Program-made: the position numbers and the translations under genes | Notes under the pieces: model-generated | What the model was told of the DNA's origin: nothing | The model's database searches: none | The model's input: only the letters and a program-made list of their open reading frames with translations | From: Rallus limicola | Taxonomy: Eukaryota > Chordata > Aves > Gruiformes > Rallidae | Direction: 5' to 3' | NCBI GenBank assembly: GCA_022605955.1 | Contig: JAKCOZ010000005.1 | Coordinates: 372,001 to 436,000 of the forward strand | Length of the DNA stretch: 64,000 nt | Part shown: one piece after another, positions 1 through 12,457 of the stretch | Numbering within the stretch: the first letter of the stretch is position 1 | Layout: each line of letters starts with the position of its first letter

Positions 1-3000
1 CATTTTCATAACTAAACTGTGTCCAATAGGCATTTACCCCCCCTTTCTCATTCTCTTACGGGTATGAACAATTACAGTGCAACTGCAAGAGACTGCTGCG
101 TTTTTGCATATTTTGGTCAAAGTCATAAACCAAATCAATTATTCCAAACTGCTATGCATAGAACCTAATTTTATTACACAGCCATCAAGCATATCTATCA
201 GCTGTGATTGGGTTTTTTGAATTTTTTTCCTTTCTGGTTAGCTGTTTTGCAATTACCCGTACTTTAAAGAACACATTTCTGTACTGAAGAACAGTTATGC
301 ATGCTAGCAGCTGATGTCTTTCTGTCACCACAGAGAACTTGTGTTATTTTGCCCCATTATTAACATTTAACATACAAATTCCTTGGGTTTGAGCACATGG
401 TGTATAGAAAGTGCACATGGCAATTTACTGTACAAAGGGCTTGAGCCATTATGTAAAGCTAGCCTGGATTTCTTTCCTTATATATTTTTAAGCACCCAGG
501 AGGGCAGAGACATTTCAAAAGCAGAAAACAAAAAAAAAAAACCAAAAAAAATCAAATATGTCACTCAAGCAAGACGTGTAAATGCATTTTAAAAATAAGT
601 ATATCATTTTTCTTCCAACAGCGGTGATTACCTATGACTCTTTATATCATAGAAAACAAATCCATTGCTACTCTTATGGGCACATGACTTACAAAATTTG
701 TAATGAGATAACAGGGTTTTAATGCTAGTCTTTCAGGAAGCCACTCTAATTCTAGGCAGCAGTGGCTGTAAACTGCTTTCATCTAATATTAACGTTTGAG
801 AACTGAGAAACGGCTTTTATCTCCCTGCTTCCCTCTTCTCCTAGGATTTCTGATAGGCAACTTTTACTTCAAAGATTGACACAATTGGCAGAAAAGACAA
901 GGTTTTGACTAAGTCATAGAGACTTATACCATGTCCACAGATTAACAGTAAAACTCCATATGAGTATCTCAGTTTCAGAACCCTTATTCTGGGATAATTG
1001 TCATATGTCCCAGGATATGTAAAATTAAAAATGGCAGGCTACCTCACAATCTTGGGCGAATAAGATAAAAAGCAACGTGCATTTCCATGAATGTTCTCTA
1101 ATCTCAGCTTTACCACATTCCTGTGGAAGTTGCACTGATACACAGCAAGAATAAGTCAGGTAAATCACATAACAGTTATGCTGCTGATGATCAGAGCAAG
1201 CAAAACTGAATGCAGCACCTCTGAGTATCACTTGGAAGATAGAAACAGGCTGCAGCTGTGAGGAGCAGATAGCCTGGCACTTGGCACTGGCCCTCCAGCT
1301 GATAGTGTGTGTAATAGAGCACAAAAAGCCTGATTTCTCACAAACACTTCTAGGAATATCAGTCCTACATCTGACTGTACAGAGGAGCTGAGTGAATTAG
1401 CATGAAAAGAAACCCAGTGTTGTGGTTGGCAGGCAGTTGTCAGTGCTCGGGCTGACTTGGGTTCCTCTCCACCACACAGAATGAGCACTGATGGCATAGT
1501 GCTGCATAATGGACAAAGGTACCAGGCACCCCAATTCCTGGATGTTTGAGTTCTGGCCACTTCACGGCGGTTTTTCTTTCAGGCAGTATCACATGCCAGA
1601 TTAGTGCTGTTAGAAATTGCCCAGCTCCAAATTACAGGTAGCTCGGTACGCAGACTTACTTGTCAAAAAGGCATGCAGTGACTGTTCAAATCACATGAGC
1701 CTGTTGTGCACCAAAGGAATGGAGCGTCCCCAGTATCAGTATGAGATGATGTGTCCTGTGAAGCCACTAGGCTTTCACTCCCCCTTTCTCATCTTCTCTT
1801 CCTTACATTAGCTTTTCAGGTATATGTGGCTTCTCATGTGTTGTATGACATGGCAAAGCACCTCAGAAGTGGCAGCTAACCACAATTTAGCATGGTATGC
1901 TAAGACAGGCAGCAGACCATGGATTTATGTGGGGAAATGCTTATCCACAAGAAGAGCTGTGCTTAAAAGGTAGCATAATGAAGAAAGAAAGCTGCCTGAC
2001 ACTCACAAATGTGTCTAGTTGTTTACTGTGATGTTGTCTATCACAATAAATGACTTTCAGAGTTGTTCTGCTGCTAATGAAGCCCTAGGGGACCAACCCT
2101 AATAAAAAGAATCCTCCTTAGAAAAACAGCCACCTCCAAATCACAGCAAATGTTCCCATCTGGTTTTAGTAAGCCTCCACTCTTTAGGCTTTCCTTTACC
2201 AAATGTAGCTTGCAGTCTGCTGCCTCAAGTCTAACATCAGTAGCAGAGGACTATAATTCATCTTGAAAAGGTTTGTGCAGAGATAAAAGAATAGTAGAGC
2301 CTGAACCTTTCATCACAGGGATTCTGTTCTTAATTGGGCCTAAATGAATCAAGAAAGTTAATCTAGCTCAGCAGGCTGGGAGGTGATTTTTGTGATCTAT
2401 TAGTGGCCTGATAGATATGGGTCCATGCCTGCAGTAGCAGTATCTGATGTTCCTTACAGAAGTAAAGCCAAGAACTGGATAGACTTTGCCTATCTTTCTT
2501 TAGGTTTTTGTTTCTGCTATGTATAATCACATCTGTCCATCTTATTCTTAGGAGTTATTCAAGGATAGCTCTTCTTATCCAATTCAAATATAGAGTCAAG
2601 ATATAGACATGCTGGGGTTAAAACACGGAATGAAGTTTAAGATGTACCCATGGGTAGCACCAGAATAAAAAGCCTTCTGCCTCTAGTTATAAATACAAAT
2701 CTTTATGTAATATAAAATTATTATGTTCACCATTACCTGACTACATAGTCACAAAACAAAAATAAAGACCAAAATTATAACCTGGGGGAAAACATTGCCT
2801 GTATTCTATTACTAACAACCCATTTTGTCCTTTGATCTCATGCATGTACGTTTTTGTTAAACTGAAAAAAGAGCAAGCCACAAAGTTGACATTTTGTGCA
2901 CAAACTGCCTTCCATAAAGCTGTACAATTACATTTGCATCAGATGATACTTCACATCTCTCCCTTCGGTAGGGACTGGAGGTCCACATCAAATGAAATGC

Positions 3001-5055
3001 ATCTATCTGAACATCCAACATTTGAAGTGTTAAGCGAAAAATACAAGCTCCCTATTCCCACCTTCTTCACTTGCCTTAACTTTCTTTTGTTGCTGTTTAT
3101 CTTTCTTTCTCCTGTCTTTAATTCATAGACTCCAGCATGAAAGGTTTCTGCCAAATTCATCAGCTTTGAGTTATCTGTGCTCTTGCTGGTGTTTTCCCAG
3201 TTCAGCTTTCCTGATACCCACCTTCATGTATAAGGATTTAAAGGATTTTAAAGCACTTTACAGACTATCAGCTAAATCCTAGATGATAGAAATCTTTCAT
3301 CCTTGGAGGGCCTCTCATCATTTGATTTGTATCCCTGCACATGACTCAGAGAGAATGCTGCTACTATCAGTGGGTGGACAAGAAATCCATGCGCTTTCTG
3401 TCCCCATCCATTGTCGGCTGCAGAGCTGCCACTTTGCAGCAAAAAATAGTAACTACCCTGAAAATGCATTCATCCTCTTTCTCTCTCAAGCCTTCCTCAC
3501 ATGCAGGCCATGCTGCTCATTCACTTGTATCATTCTCCCCTTCCCTCCTTTCATTCTGTGGAAGGAAATTTTTTGTCCCTCTTCACACAAGAGGGATTTA
3601 GCATCTGCATTTCTTGTGCTGCAGGAGATACCAATCAGAAAAAGGTAGAAAGTGACAGAAATTAAGGCCAGAAAATGACAGAATATCCTCTTACAACATA
3701 TATGCAATTGTCTGGGCATCTGTGATGAAATCTGTACACATGATGAAGCTTAAGTTCCAGATGATCAATCTTTCTTATGCAAATCTTGGAAATTCTGAAA
3801 CAGGTGCAGAGATATTTTGCAATACAGAGTTATACACATGCAGCAGGCAGAATTGCTTGGTTTTAGTGCAATTGTAATTAATGTAATAGGAAAAGATTAT
3901 TTCATTGTATTCCATGTCCACATGCTTGGAAAAACTTAGTGTTAACAGTTTAGATTCTTGCAAAATATTTGAAACAATTAAATGCTTCCATGTAAACAAA
4001 AAAACCCTCACATAAACCTCATTGTCCAGGAATTTCCCTCCAAAAGCCCCTAGTGAACAATAACTGTTGGAGCTAGTTTAGAGTGGGGCTACGAACCACT
4101 TCTCTCTCGTTTTCAAAATCCAATGGTGTTTCATCAGTATCTTAAATTTCACTCCAAATCTTGGCAGGCCAACTTTTCCCTAAGTAGAGAGCTGAAGTTT
4201 ACTTCCAAAAGAGATCTTGGAAACAGAAGAGTTATCACAATCTGAAGACTGTGGAATTGTAAGACTGGTTTTCACATTTTATGAATTACATATGCACATA
4301 GAGACTTTCCTGAGCCAAACTGAACCCGACTAAGATACTCCCAGATGCTGTCACAAATCTGAACATGAACTTCTATAGATAATGTTTCTAGTGCCTTGTA
4401 AAGATGTCCAAGTAAACCATTTGCTGAGAGGTGATTCTTCAGAGAACCACAAATACATGTCAGTGCTGCCATGGCCTATTTCCTTCTGATATTGTGTAGT
4501 TACAATGACATTTCTGTTAGGATTTGAAGCGCTGTTGTCAAATCAGTGAATTAAAAGAAAGAACAGCTCTGCACTACATTGCTAACAGTTACTGATGGTC
4601 TTGCTGGCAGTCATCTGTCAGGCTTTGATACTGATACCGAAAAATAAGTCTTGGAATTACATCATAGTTATTGCTCCTTTGAAGTGTGCTATTGTGACTT
4701 GGAGTAGGCCAGCAAGGCAGGAGGTGGGGGAGCAGGGGGACAGGAACAGCTGAAGTGAAGAGCTCAGCTAAAGCAAGAGGCTGGGTTTTTCCTGGAATAC
4801 ATCACTCAGTCCATGGCTTAACTGGTAAATGCCAGAGTCCCAGGCAATATCAGCCTGGTAAATAGCAAGCAGCGTTGAAACAAGATGTTTGGGGAGCAGG
4901 AAAATGAAAGCCCAAAAAGGAGGGAGGTTGCTGAAGGGGTGATGCTGCACTGCAAGTAGCTCCCATCCCCAGGTAGAAAGAGTAGGAAGAACAAATCACA
5001 GGGCAGGAATTCAGTTTGTAAAATGCTGGGGTGGTTGTTTGGTTGTGTGGGGTTG
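1..5055. other. Unique non-coding stretch
   Basis: AT-rich sequence with no recognisable gene, RNA or interspersed repeat. Short open frames (for example 3283-3648 on the plus strand) have no domain, no codon bias I can see and overlap each other in several frames, so I treat them as chance. An A-rich tract lies at about 529-551. Confidence 0.6.
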
Positions 5056-5490
5056 GGGAGAGATAATTAAAGGAATGGAGCATCTCCCCTATGACGAAAG
5101 GCTGAGTGACCTGGGGCTGTTCAGCCTTGAGAAAAGAAGGCTAAGAGGGGATCTTATTAATGTTTATAAATATCTCAAGTGTGGGACACAAGGGGAAATA
5201 GCCAGCCTCTTTTCAATGTCTGTGGGGACAGGACAAGGGGCAATGGCCTCAAGTTGGAGCACAGGAAGTTCTGCACCAGTATTTTTCACCACTTTTTCAC
5301 AGTGAGGGTGACAAAGCCCTGGGACAGGCTGCCCAGGGGGTTTGGGGAGTCTCCCTCTCTGGAGATATTCAAGACCTGTCTCAATGCCTACCTGCGTAAC
5401 CTGTCCTAGGGACCCTGCTTTGGCAGGGGGGTTGGACCCAATGATCTCTTGAGGTCCCTTCCAACCCCTCCAATTCTGGATTCTGTGAGA
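5056..5490 (+). repeat. CR1 retroposon, 3' portion, sense
   Basis: This is the 3' part of a chicken-repeat-1 (CR1) LINE. It shows the familiar CR1 order: the ‘gaaaggctgagtgacctggg’ block near 5095, the ‘ggacaaggggcaatgg’ block near 5230, the ‘tttttcacagtgagggt’ block near 5290, and the 3' end ‘aggtcccttccaacccc’ followed by the ‘attctggattctgtga’ terminal motif near 5475-5488. Open frames at 5039-5305 and 5179-5409 are by-products of this repeat and not genes. It is 5'-truncated, as almost all CR1 copies are. Confidence 0.93.
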
Positions 5491-6487
5491 GGCTATATAG
5501 GCGAAGGGCAGTGATGGTGGGAGTAAGCCTGGGGAGTCAGTAATCCATAATAAAACAAAAAGGAGCTAGGATTGCTTGTGGAGAGCCTGAAAGGGCAGAG
5601 CAGTGCAGATTCAGGTTTCTTAGAACAAGATAAGCCAATATTTAAGGCTTCTAAAGCTGAAGACCTACAGGAGAATTCTGCAAGATGTTATCTATTAAAA
5701 CGATATAAACTAACTTGTTCTAGATGAGGAGGCTGTGAGCAAATTTGGGAACGCTTTTTTTTCAGTTTACTAGCTGATTTGTGTTCTGTGGGGAGGAAGT
5801 TCCCATGAACTCAACATTTGCTTTTCTTTTGGGCAGGCAAGTAGAGAAGGGATTATGCATTGTTGAGCTCTCAGCCTAATTGAGGAAGAAGTACTTGAAA
5901 GGTCTATTTTCTACTCTTTAACTTCTTGTAAATATATCTCTTCTTTTTTCCCCTCCAGTATCTGGAAAACACCACTCCTCTTCATCTTACTCTTGCTTTT
6001 GCTCCTGGAAACCATTCGGTGTACCATCTTTGCTTTTTATAAATTTACTTCCCTCCTTTTTTCTTTCTTATTTTCTCCTCTTTTTCTCTCTCTTCCCCCC
6101 TCCCCTTTTCCTTTACCTGAAGTTCTGATATCCTGACCTGCCCAGTGAAAGTGAGGGTGAGCTGGCAGGGGTAGAAAGCTGTGACTTTCAGTTCCTCAGC
6201 TCAAGATCTAATTCAAGATCAAGATAGCTGCTTTGTCCCACCCTTTGAGGCTGTGGGGAGGGATGGAAGAAAAGGACTCCTAAAGCTAAGAAGTTCTGCA
6301 CTGGACTGTAGATAGGGGCTGGTAGAGAAAGATGTTGGAAATCTGATGCCCTAACTTTTGTGGCCTGAAGCCTGCAAATGAATGCCATTCACATAACTGG
6401 TGCTTTTCTACCAAAAAGATATTTCAGTCCTTCCAAAGAAGCTTTCTCTACACTGCACCAACAATTTGAGTATGGTGTAGTTTAGTG
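5491..6487. other. Unique stretch with a pyrimidine-rich tract
   Basis: No gene or repeat is recognised. About 6030-6118 is a long T/C-rich tract. A pyrimidine run ending in CAG at about 5941-5959 resembles a splice acceptor, but no open frame with domain content follows it, so I do not call an exon. Confidence 0.5.
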
Positions 6488-6881
6488 TGGTGGTTCAGCC
6501 CCAACCAGTAGCTGAGCACCACATACCACTCACTCACTCCCACAGGAGAAGCAGGCAGAGCCTCCCTGGGCTGGGATAAGAACAGTTCACTGACAAAAAG
6601 CACCATGAAAGTAGAATCCTAACAGCCAGTTACACTCACACCCAGTGATAACACAGAGTAACTTACCAATCTGATGATAACAGGGTGCTGCACAACACAA
6701 GGATTGACCCAACACCCAGCCACATTCAGCCTGCTCTGGAGGCACCCAGGAGCATCCTTTCCCAAGCAGCCCCTTTTATGTGGGAGTGATATCAGGTGGT
6801 GTTGGAACAGCCCGGGGCTGACTCAGCTCACCTGGGCTGCTGCTTGGGAAGGTTAATTCTGGCCTGGCCAGAACCAGGACA
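6488..6881 (-). repeat. Solo LTR, family B (copy 1), minus strand
   Basis: Read on the minus strand this begins TGTCCTGGTTCTGGCCAGG (plus-strand end at 6881) and ends near 6488 (TGGTGGTTCAGCCCC on plus). The body is closely similar to two other places in the window (32952-40295, interrupted, and 49502-49886), sharing for example ‘cagttacactcacacccag’. A TATA-like ATAAAAGGGG lies on the minus strand near 6770-6780, about 100 bases in from the 5' end, as expected for an LTR promoter. No internal retroviral sequence adjoins it. I could not see a matching target duplication (TAGTG against TCTAG), so the exact ends are uncertain by a few bases. Confidence 0.85.
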
Positions 6882-7289
6882 TCTAGAAATAGCAAGTATC
6901 TAGAGCTAGCTTACCAGCACAACACTATGAAACCCTCCTATCCAGATTGGACCTGCCTGCAGGGCTTCAAAAATTAAAATCCATCCCTGTTATATAAAGA
7001 AAGAACTGCTTATTTAGACTAGGAAATAAAAATGTGAAACATTATTATCTGAGTGGGTGCTAAAGTGTGACACAAGACAGGATTGTGTCCCACCAGAAGT
7101 AAGACTAGCTTAATTCACTGTCTTTGTAGCTTTTATCCAGAAGGAAAGTCGAGTAAGGCATGCTGTAGCACCCAGGAATAGAGAATGAATACGGTGGCTT
7201 TGCAGTCCAGTAGTAGCCCCATCAAATAATTTAAGCGGCAAAATTCAATTGTGTGATACTATTTTTAGCTCATTTTTAAAAGAAAAAAA
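6882..7289. other. Unique short stretch
   Basis: No gene or repeat recognised. It lies between the solo LTR and a CR1 fragment and has an A-rich run at about 7276-7292. Confidence 0.5.
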
Positions 7290-7862
7290 AAAAGGGAAAA
7301 CCTGGGGAACTACAGGCCAATCCATTTCACCTCTGTACCTGAAAAGACCATGGAGCAGATCCTCCTGGAAATGATGTTAAGTCATATGGCAAATAAGGAG
7401 GTGATTGGTGACAGCCAACATGGCTACTTTAAGGGTAAATCATGCCTGAGATTTAGTGGCTTTCTACAACAGGGTTACAGCCTTCATGGATAAGAAAAGA
7501 GCAACTGATGTCATCTACCTGGACTTGTGCAAATCATTTGATGCTGTCCCACATGGCATCCTTGTCTCTAAATTAGAGACACGTAGATTTGACAGATGGA
7601 CCGCTTGATGAATAAGGAATTGACTGGATGGTCACACTCAGAATTGTGCTGAATGGCTTGATGTCCAAGTGGAGACCAGTGGAGGATCCAGCAATGTACA
7701 TTTACAGCCCAGAAAGCCAAACACAACCTGGTCTGCATTAAAAGAAGCATGAGCAGCACACTGAGAGAGGTGATTCTCCCCTTTTCCTCCACTCCTGTGA
7801 GATCCCACCTGGAGTACTGTGCCCAGTTCTGGTGTCCCCAGTGCAAGAAAGACAATACATAG
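7290..7862 (+). pseudogene. CR1 LINE ORF2 (reverse transcriptase) fragment, decayed
   Basis: Conceptual translation of 7299-7560 gives the CR1/LINE reverse transcriptase start, ‘GNYRPIHFTSVPEKTMEQIL’, followed by text resembling the RT block with the ‘FDAVPH’ motif. It is broken by frameshifts and stop codons: the plus-strand frame fails before 7500. From about 7700 the text jumps to a more 3' CR1 segment (‘cctggagtactgtgcccagt’ near 7810), which implies an internal deletion. The copy ends without a CR1 3' terminus. It is non-functional and reaches further 5' than the other CR1 copies here. Confidence 0.88.
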
Positions 7863-9985
7863 ATCAGACAATAATCCCTGAGTGTCTGAGTCTGCCAGCA
7901 TACCTAGAAATCAAATCCATGATTTACATATGCCAACCAGTCTGGAATGGAGCAACCAAGTTAGCACTTGAAAACAAACAACGAAAATCTATAGAATATC
8001 ACTGACTCTTTCTAGTAACCTCAGTAAGACTTGGAAAGTCTCGAGATTTCAGACAACTATATTATTAAATGAAAATTGTCAACCTTTGACCCTGGTGTAA
8101 CATTAACATCTTCGGACTACTCTGCTTTATCTGATCAGAACAGTCCACCTTTAAACCTCTGTAAACTAATAACAGAGTTGAGACTCTTGCCTGCTTTTGT
8201 GTGAAAGAGGAAAGGAAATGAGAGTACTTACTGAGATGAAGTTTTGAGATTAGCAGAGGACATTTCTTGTCAAAAGAATAGGGGAAGAGATTGAGGAAAA
8301 TATTGTTGTGTTTCTTAAATTATTTTATTGGACACTTTAGGGAGCCATTAAGCACTTGTATTAGGAACAAAGCCTGTTTAGAAAAACTTGCGCTAAAATC
8401 TTTCTGCCATAAAAAGAAAAAAATCACTAAAACTATTCTACAATGTATGTTAATGACAAAATGGCTCTCAGTTAAATCATGGGCTTTACCTAGAAGCTGT
8501 TCTGCAGATATATTATTAAGAACTTTATGGTCTATATATAGACCACAGCTATACGCTAGGGAGACTGTGCCAGTAGTCTACCTAGAGAAAACAGATTCCC
8601 TCAAACTAGAGTATTACATGTGCTCTTTTTATTGAAAAAACATGTTCTGGGTCAGGGAAGTAAAACTGTCCCTCTGTCACTGGAGCTGCTGTGAGAAACA
8701 TGTTACCTGTCTATAATGGTATACAGATAAATAATAGCAGAACAATATTTGATAATATAGCTTCAGGCAGCCCAGCCTGTGGCACATCCATTTGCAGCCA
8801 AGGAGGGCTGTGATACTTTCAGCACATGAAAACAGAAAACGCCCTTTTGATGATAAATTTCTGTACACGGGGTAATTGTGTAACGCAGCTTTCTCAAACA
8901 CCTCACTCTGTGGAGTTTATGTATGACTTAAAGTTGGAATAATCAGTCACAAGACTAAAAAGTACCTTTTGAGGTTAAGCATAAACATGGGCTACGTATG
9001 AAATACTGAGAACAGGTGAAACAGTAGCATCCAGAAAGAGCAGCTTTAATTCCCATCATTCCAAGTGCTTAGGACCTGAGAGAGTAACTGCTCCTGCCTG
9101 ACTCAGATCCACCCTGAACACTTTAAGGAAAACTCCAAGACTTGCAAGATAACCAGTGGTCTCTGCTTTCAGTATAGCAGGGCAAACTTTCCCTGCTCTT
9201 CTCTCTTCCTTCACATTAATCAATGTATGCCAAGTAATGGCAGGGAAGAAGTGTACAGTTAATTGGTACCAATGGGTAGATGTTAGCACAGATACCACTG
9301 GTTTTCTAAGTGTGTGTTATTTCTTTGTCCCATTTTTTAGTTTAAAATGCATGAACACAGAAGGGATAATAGAGATCTAATAGCATAGATTAGCTTAATG
9401 ATACAGCATTCTTCCCAAAGGGATGATATTCCTCCATATCACCATGAAAGAAAAGCAACATTCCAGGGCACAAGAATACAGTTCACCTAAATATAGACAA
9501 GTATTTGTGCATATTTGCAGAAAATTCACTGAAAAACTACAGCAAGGATTCAAAATAGGACTATTATTCTACAACCTATGGACTAATACTTGACTCTTTA
9601 AAGCTATTTAAGTGTTTAATTCCCATTGACATCAAGAGGATGTTTCCATTGTATTGTTTCCAAGTGTATTGATATGATCATTGTCAACAAAGATATGAAT
9701 AGAGACCAAGTTTAGAAATTGCATTTTTGCAACAACCTTCAGGTCATGATTTCTAAAATAGGAGGTATGCAGATGAAATAAAGTAAAACCTGCATTCTGC
9801 CCTCTTAAATGTAGAAGAAAACCTTTTTCCACTTTGTAGAGCTAGCTAAGTGTGTTGTTACCTGACAGATTATGGATAGAGTTACTTGAGGAAGCTGGTT
9901 CTTGTGGGGGTTTGCTGCTGTTGCTCACCTTTGTGGCTCCTAGTGTTGGTCTACTATACTCTGGTCTGATCCTCAGATTTCCTAT
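7863..9985. other. Unique non-coding stretch
   Basis: No gene or family repeat recognised. It contains a perfect 18-bp palindrome at 8528-8545. Short open frames on both strands carry no recognisable domain. Confidence 0.5.
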
Positions 9986-10076
9986 CACACTTGGAGTGCT
10001 GAGCTCTCCAGTACAAGACAGATATGGACTTACTGGATTGAGTCCAACACAGTGTCACAGAGATGAGTGAGGGACT
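9986..10076 (+). repeat. CR1 fragment (5' part of an interrupted copy)
   Basis: The text around 9990-10075 matches the CR1 segment ‘tggagt-(a/g)-ctg … cagtacaagacagatatgga cttactgg … gagtcc … gagggact’. This segment normally continues directly into the ‘ccatatgaggagaggctgag’ block found at about 10463. The two parts are separated by an inserted LTR and a second CR1 tail, so this is half of a split element. Confidence 0.7.
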
Positions 10077-10357
10077 TACCCTGGCTTTTGGTTTTCACAG
10101 AGTTAATGTTCACAAGAAGCTGGGAGGGGACACAGAAGAATAGCTGATCCAAACTTGCCAAAGAGATATTAAATACCATATTATGTCAGTATATAAGTGG
10201 GGGGAAATTAGCTAGGGACAAGGGATTGCTGCTCAGGGACAGGTTGGGCATTGGGTTTCCACAGGTAAGAAAACTGCATTGTGTATCACCTGCTTTGTGT
10301 ATTTTTTTGTTAGGATTATTGTTGTTATTTTCCTCTCCTTTTGCTGCCGTATTAAAC
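10077..10357 (+). repeat. Truncated LTR inserted in CR1
   Basis: It starts TACCCTGGCTTTTGGTTTTC, a decayed form of the TGTCCTGGTTT start of the other LTRs in this window. It contains ‘ctgcattgtgtatcac’ (10277-10292), also present in the 33 kb and 39 kb LTRs at 33323 and 39705. It stops at ATTAAA (10351-10356), near where a polyadenylation signal sits in related LTRs, and is followed at once by a CR1 3' tail. The U5 portion is missing. Confidence 0.65.
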
Positions 10358-10404
10358 TAGATGGTCTCACAGTTCCCTTCCAACCTAAATAATTCTGTGA
10401 TTTT
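10357..10404 (+). repeat. CR1 3' tail fragment
   Basis: The short segment ‘ctagatggtctcacagttcc’ followed by ‘cttccaacctaaataattctgtga’ is the terminal ~45 bp of a CR1 element with its characteristic end. It directly abuts the truncated LTR. Confidence 0.7.
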
Positions 10405-10449
10405 GTAAATATAGTTTTATACATATCTATAAAGAGGAGAAATGTAAAT

Positions 10450-10860
10450 TTGGAACACCTTCCATATGAGGAGAGGCTGAGGGACCTGGGTCTCTTTAGC
10501 CTGGAGAAGAGGAGAATGAGGTGTGACCTCGTCAATGTCTATATGTAAAGGGTAAGAGTCAGGAGGACAGAGCCAGGCTCTTCTCAGTGATGGCCAGTGA
10601 TAGGACAAGGGGCAATGGGTGCAACCTGGAGCAGAGGAAGTTCCATGTGAATAAAAGAAAAAACTTTTTCACTGTGAGAGTGATGGAGCCTTGGAACCTA
10701 CTGCCCAGAGAGGTTGTGGGCTCTCCTTCTCTGGGGACATTCAAAACCCTCCTGGACATATTCTTGTGTGACTTAATCTAGGTGATCCTGCTCTGAGAGG
10801 GTTAGACTAGATGATCTTTCGAGGTCCCTTCCAATCCCTAATATTCTGTGATTTATGTAT
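10450..10860 (+). repeat. CR1 retroposon, 3' portion, sense
   Basis: It begins at the ‘ccatatgaggagaggctgag’ block near 10463 and runs through ‘ggacaaggggcaatgg’ (near 10603) and ‘ctttttcactgtgagag’ (near 10664) to the terminal ‘aggtcccttccaatcccta atattctgtgatt’ near 10825-10853. It continues the CR1 sequence that ends at 10076. Its 3' end is very close to the tail at 21650-21766, so both belong to one subfamily. Open frames here are repeat by-products. Confidence 0.92.
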
Positions 10861-12457
10861 GTTACTGAAAGTTAATTGATGCAACTGAATTATTTCCTTT
10901 CACTAAAAAGCTCAGATATTTTCAGGACCTAAATTTTGCAACCCCCCCAAACCCTTAATATGTGGTATTCCAAGAGCAAAATACACCTTTGCAAAGTTTA
11001 AGACTATCAGAATCCTGTTTTTCCAGAGAAAATGTTGACATGTACCTTATCATTCCAGAATGAAGAAGGAAGAGCCATGCTTGAGCTTATCAGATCACAT
11101 AATGTCTTATGTAGTGACTTGACTGTGCTACGGCATGTGAGTCAACCACTGACAAGGAGCAGGGAATCATGTAAGAGAACAGTTCTAGCTAATAATAACT
11201 CCAGATAGCAGCACACATGCATACCTACACAATAGTTGCATTACATTTTCTGGTGCAGTTCTGGAGAGGGGTGGGCTTCTGCTCAGCTTGTAATTATCTG
11301 AATCTGATTCTGAGAGCCTGCAACAGCTTCCAGCTCCGCTTTTGCTGAAAGGTCAAACAGTTTAGCAAGTAAAGGTTTCTTACATTGCAGCTGTTGGTTG
11401 AAAATGTAATACATCAAGCAGAGCAGAGATGAAATCGTGCAGCAAGCTATTTTAAAACCTTTAATGAACCATTTAAAATAAACTCATTGCAAGGTAATTT
11501 AACAACACCACTTTTACAATTAAACATACTAGTTTAGCATGCAAATGCAGCACATTAATCCCATGTCAGGTTAGAAAATGAAGTGAAACTGAAGGGATTC
11601 TGATACATGAAAGTCATCGCAGTAATTTCTCATCACTTCGTGGTATTCTTAAGTGGCATAATGAAAGAATGAATTGATTTAAACAACATTTTCTTGGAGC
11701 AGTGGGGTTTATGGAATTAAATTAACTTGATGGTTTGCTGTAAGAGCAAGCCTGCATGGTATTATGTTATTCTTGAAATTAATTTCTTTTCCTCTCCAGA
11801 GTTATTTTTGTTTTGATTTGAGGCTGATATTTTCTTTCTTACTTATTTCCATAATATCCACTAAGGACTTCTGTGCTCATTTTCCACATTCATTAAAATG
11901 AATAAAAAAATGGTTACTCAGATCCTTGTTATCAGGTTCCTAAATACAGGAATCAGCAAAAATTCTTCAGCATTATTTCTTTAAAACAATGCACTAGTCC
12001 TTTTATTTTTATTCTTTTTCTCTCTCTCTCTCTTAAACAAAATGCTGGAATAGAAGAATATTAAAAAGAAACATATAGATTCAGATTACACCAGCCTACC
12101 AAGCCAAAAATGCACTGATGTAGGGTTTTAATGAAGTAAAACACAGAACTTTAAGTATAACTAGTTCAGTCACAGTTGTGGGGAGTTCTAGTAAATGTAT
12201 TTGTAAAAGAAAATACCTAGCTTAGACATGACTCCTGTATTTGTCTAGGCATGACTTAATGACTGTATAACTGTCATGCTTTAGCCTTGGCCAGAAATTC
12301 AGCACCACACAGCTGCTCATTCACTGCCTAACCCTGCAAACCCCAGTCCCCTCCCTTCTCCCCCCATGTGGAACAGAATCGAAAGAGTGAGTGACAGAAC
12401 TCATAGGTTGAGTTAAATACAGTTTAATAGGACACACAAGGAAGAGATAATAATATT
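10861..12457. other. Unique stretch; possible conserved element at 11280-11760
   Basis: No coding sequence or repeat recognised. The block 11280-11760 is AT-rich but not simple, and has several TAATTA/ATTAAA-type cores and an octamer ATGCAAAT at 11539-11546. A CT-rich tract is at about 12016-12035. Confidence 0.45.

Noticed and set aside
5039..5409. Two overlapping open frames of 88 and 76 residues
   Set aside because: Entirely within a CR1 3' region, where such frames recur in many copies.
5941..6000. Pyrimidine tract plus CAG, like a splice acceptor
   Set aside because: The following text has no sustained frame with recognisable protein and no matching donor that I could support.
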